The position numbers and the translations under genes were made by a program. Under the pieces are notes generated by a model, which saw nothing but the letters and a program-made list of their open reading frames with translations, did no database searches and was not told where the DNA came from. Below, piece after piece: positions 4,731-6,044 of a stretch of 6,044 nucleotides of DNA. This DNA is from Synergistaceae bacterium. GTDB lineage: Bacteria > Synergistota > Synergistia > Synergistales > Aminobacteriaceae. Each line of letters starts with the position of its first letter. Positions within the stretch are counted from its first letter, which is position 1. The stretch spans positions 1 through 6,044 of the forward strand of contig JAFTBA010000113.1 of the NCBI GenBank assembly GCA_017458545.1, in the 5' to 3' direction.

Positions 4731-6044
4731 CTAATAAGCCTTTGCGAAAACTGTGAGTCTTGCGCCGTCATTGCCTGTGATAATGCACTTGCCCTTGCTG
4801 CTGTCAGGAAGAATCACGCGCGGAGTTGCGCCTGTTTCCTCACGAATGCGCGTCTCGTCATCTGGAGTTCCTCCGAAATAGGCGCGTACAAAACCGCCCT
4901 TAGTCTCAATAATTTCTTTGAGTTCGTCATAGGTTGAAGCGTCATGAGTATTTTCTTCCCTGAAATTTTTTGCACGGGTGAAAAGGTTTGACTGAATATC
5001 GTCAAGCAATTTACTCACTGTAGGAACAACTGCCTCGTTCTTAACGTCAATCTTCTCGCCTGTATCACGTCTTACGAGTCTTACAGTTCCAGCCGCTAAA
5101 TCTTTCTCACCGAGTTCAAGCCGTAAGGGTACGCCTTTCTGTAAGTGAGCAAAAAATCTGTCTGCAGGTCTCATGTGAAACTCGGTATCAACCTTCGTGA
5201 ACATGCCGCCTAATTCATCGTCAAGTTTTGCTGAAAGCTCTTTAGCTTTAGGGAGTATGTCATGTTCAGCGATTGATTCGTCTTTCGAGATGGGTAGTAT
5301 AACTGCTTTAACGGGAGCGATACGGGGCGGTAAAACGAGTCCGTCATCGTCCGAATGAGTCATGATGAGTGCACCTACGCTTCTTGTTGACAACCCCCAG
5401 CTTGTAGTCCAACAGTAAGAGAGTTCTCCTTCACGGTTCTGGAACTGAATCTCAAAAGCCTTCGAGAAGTTCTGTCCTAAGAAATGACTCGTTGCTGACT
5501 GTAATGCTTTAGTGTCGCTCATCATGGCCTCGCACGTGTAAGTGTCATCAGCACCGGGGAATCTTTCGCCTGCGGTTTTTTCGCCCGAAAGTATAGGAAC
5601 TGCTAACTCTTCTTCGAGTACTTTGCGGTAAACTCCGAGCATTTTGAGAGTTTCCTCACGTGCTTCCTGTTCGGTTTCGTGAGCGGTATGTCCTTCCTGC
5701 CAGAGAAATTCCGAAGTTCTGAGGAAGAGTCGGGGTCTTTTTTCCCAGCGCATAACGTTGCACCACTGGTTAATGAGGACCGGGAGGTCGCGCCATGATT
5801 GAACCCATTTAGCGTACATGTGGCCTATGACGGTTTCTGAGGTGGGGCGGACTGCGTAAGGTTCTTCGAGTTTTTCGCCGCCTGCGTGAGTAACCATAGC
5901 GAGTTCGGGAGCGAATCCCTCAACATGTTCAGCTTCTTTACGGAAGAATGATTCGGGGATTAAGAGGGGGAAATAGGCGTTTACGTGTCCTGTTTTTTTG
6001 AACTCGTGATCGAGTTTAGCCTGAATGTTCTCCCAGATTGAGTA
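4731..6044 (-). CDS. proS: Prolyl-tRNA synthetase, type 3 (archaeal/eukaryotic-like), 5' end outside window
   Basis: ProS attaches proline to tRNA(Pro) in the cytoplasm. The frame is open from the right edge (6044) to TAG at 4731-4733, giving 437 visible residues; by comparison with the family only about 35-45 N-terminal residues are missing. The Met at 5897 is internal: the 49 codons before it encode conserved sequence such as YSIWENIQ and KKTGHVNAYFPLLIPESFF. Class II landmarks (numbered in the fragment) are VRPTSET (65-71), motif 2 with RWEKRPRLFLRTSEFLWQEG (99-118) followed by HTAH, TSHFLGQNF (186-194), and motif 3 with DDDGLVLPPRIAP (232-244). The anticodon-binding domain spans roughly 245-345, and the extra C-terminal domain ends in the typical VFAKAY. 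There is no inserted editing (INS) domain between motifs 2 and 3, which separates it from the bacterial type 1 enzyme. The promoter, and any T-box leader, lies outside the window. It is the first visible gene of the proS-comB-larC unit. Confidence 0.97.
   Translation of the reverse strand, partial: YSIWENIQAKLDHEFKKTGHVNAYFPLLIPESFFRKEAEHVEGFAPELAMVTHAGGEKLEEPYAVRPTSETVIGHMYAKWVQSWRDLPVLINQWCNVMRWEKRPRLFLRTSEFLWQEGHTAHETEQEAREETLKMLGVYRKVLEEELAVPILSGEKTAGERFPGADDTYTCEAMMSDTKALQSATSHFLGQNFSKAFEIQFQNREGELSYCWTTSWGLSTRSVGALIMTHSDDDGLVLPPRIAPVKAVILPISKDESIAEHDILPKAKELSAKLDDELGGMFTKVDTEFHMRPADRFFAHLQKGVPLRLELGEKDLAAGTVRLVRRDTGEKIDVKNEAVVPTVSKLLDDIQSNLFTRAKNFREENTHDASTYDELKEIIETKGGFVRAYFGGTPDDETRIREETGATPRVILPDSSKGKCIITGNDGARLTVFAKAY

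Noticed and set aside
1..6044. CRISPR array, insertion sequence, prophage or defence system
   Set aside because: There are no regularly spaced identical repeats, transposase or integrase motifs, inverted-repeat ends or nuclease/toxin motifs on either strand.

Overview
The window carries two convergent gene groups from what looks like an anaerobic, moderately AT-rich bacterium. The left part (about 1-2560) is on the + strand and encodes exported proteins. The right part (about 2618-6044) is on the - strand and encodes housekeeping and cofactor enzymes. The combination of a type 3 (archaeal/eukaryotic-like) prolyl-tRNA synthetase, a bacterial ComB homologue, a full-length LarC and a family 3 solute-binding protein suits a gut-type anaerobe. 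Synergistota or a Clostridia relative are my best guesses, but no marker in the window settles this.

Left side: the window opens inside the C-terminal lobe of a family 3 periplasmic solute-binding protein (ends 493), closed by a clear intrinsic terminator (531-568). Next is an extended -10 promoter candidate (578-586) and a probable two-gene operon. The first gene encodes a 463-residue membrane-anchored or exported protein with a long Ser/Pro/Glu-rich stalk and two PPC-like beta-sandwich domains. The second, 23 nt downstream behind a strong Shine-Dalgarno, encodes a 173-residue secreted protein of unknown function. Neither has an evident catalytic domain, so a surface or periplasmic binding or structural pair is the most that can be inferred.

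Centre: a symmetric hairpin with T runs on both sides (2569-2604) lies between the convergent groups and can terminate transcription in both directions.

Right side, read on the - strand from the window edge: proS (5' end outside the window), comB (2-phosphosulfolactate phosphatase family) and larC (nickel insertion protein for the NPN cofactor of LarA-type racemases). The gaps are only 9 and 10 nt, so they are very likely co-transcribed and perhaps translationally coupled. ProS supplies prolyl-tRNA. ComB would release 3-sulfolactate, a 2-hydroxy acid. LarC builds the nickel-pincer cofactor used by 2-hydroxyacid racemases. The ComB-LarC adjacency therefore suggests, without proving, a link between sulfolactate and an NPN-dependent racemase encoded elsewhere.

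There is no sign of a CRISPR array, insertion sequence, tRNA or rRNA. No gene-free stretch exceeds 300 bases; the longest, 494-622, holds the terminator and promoter described.
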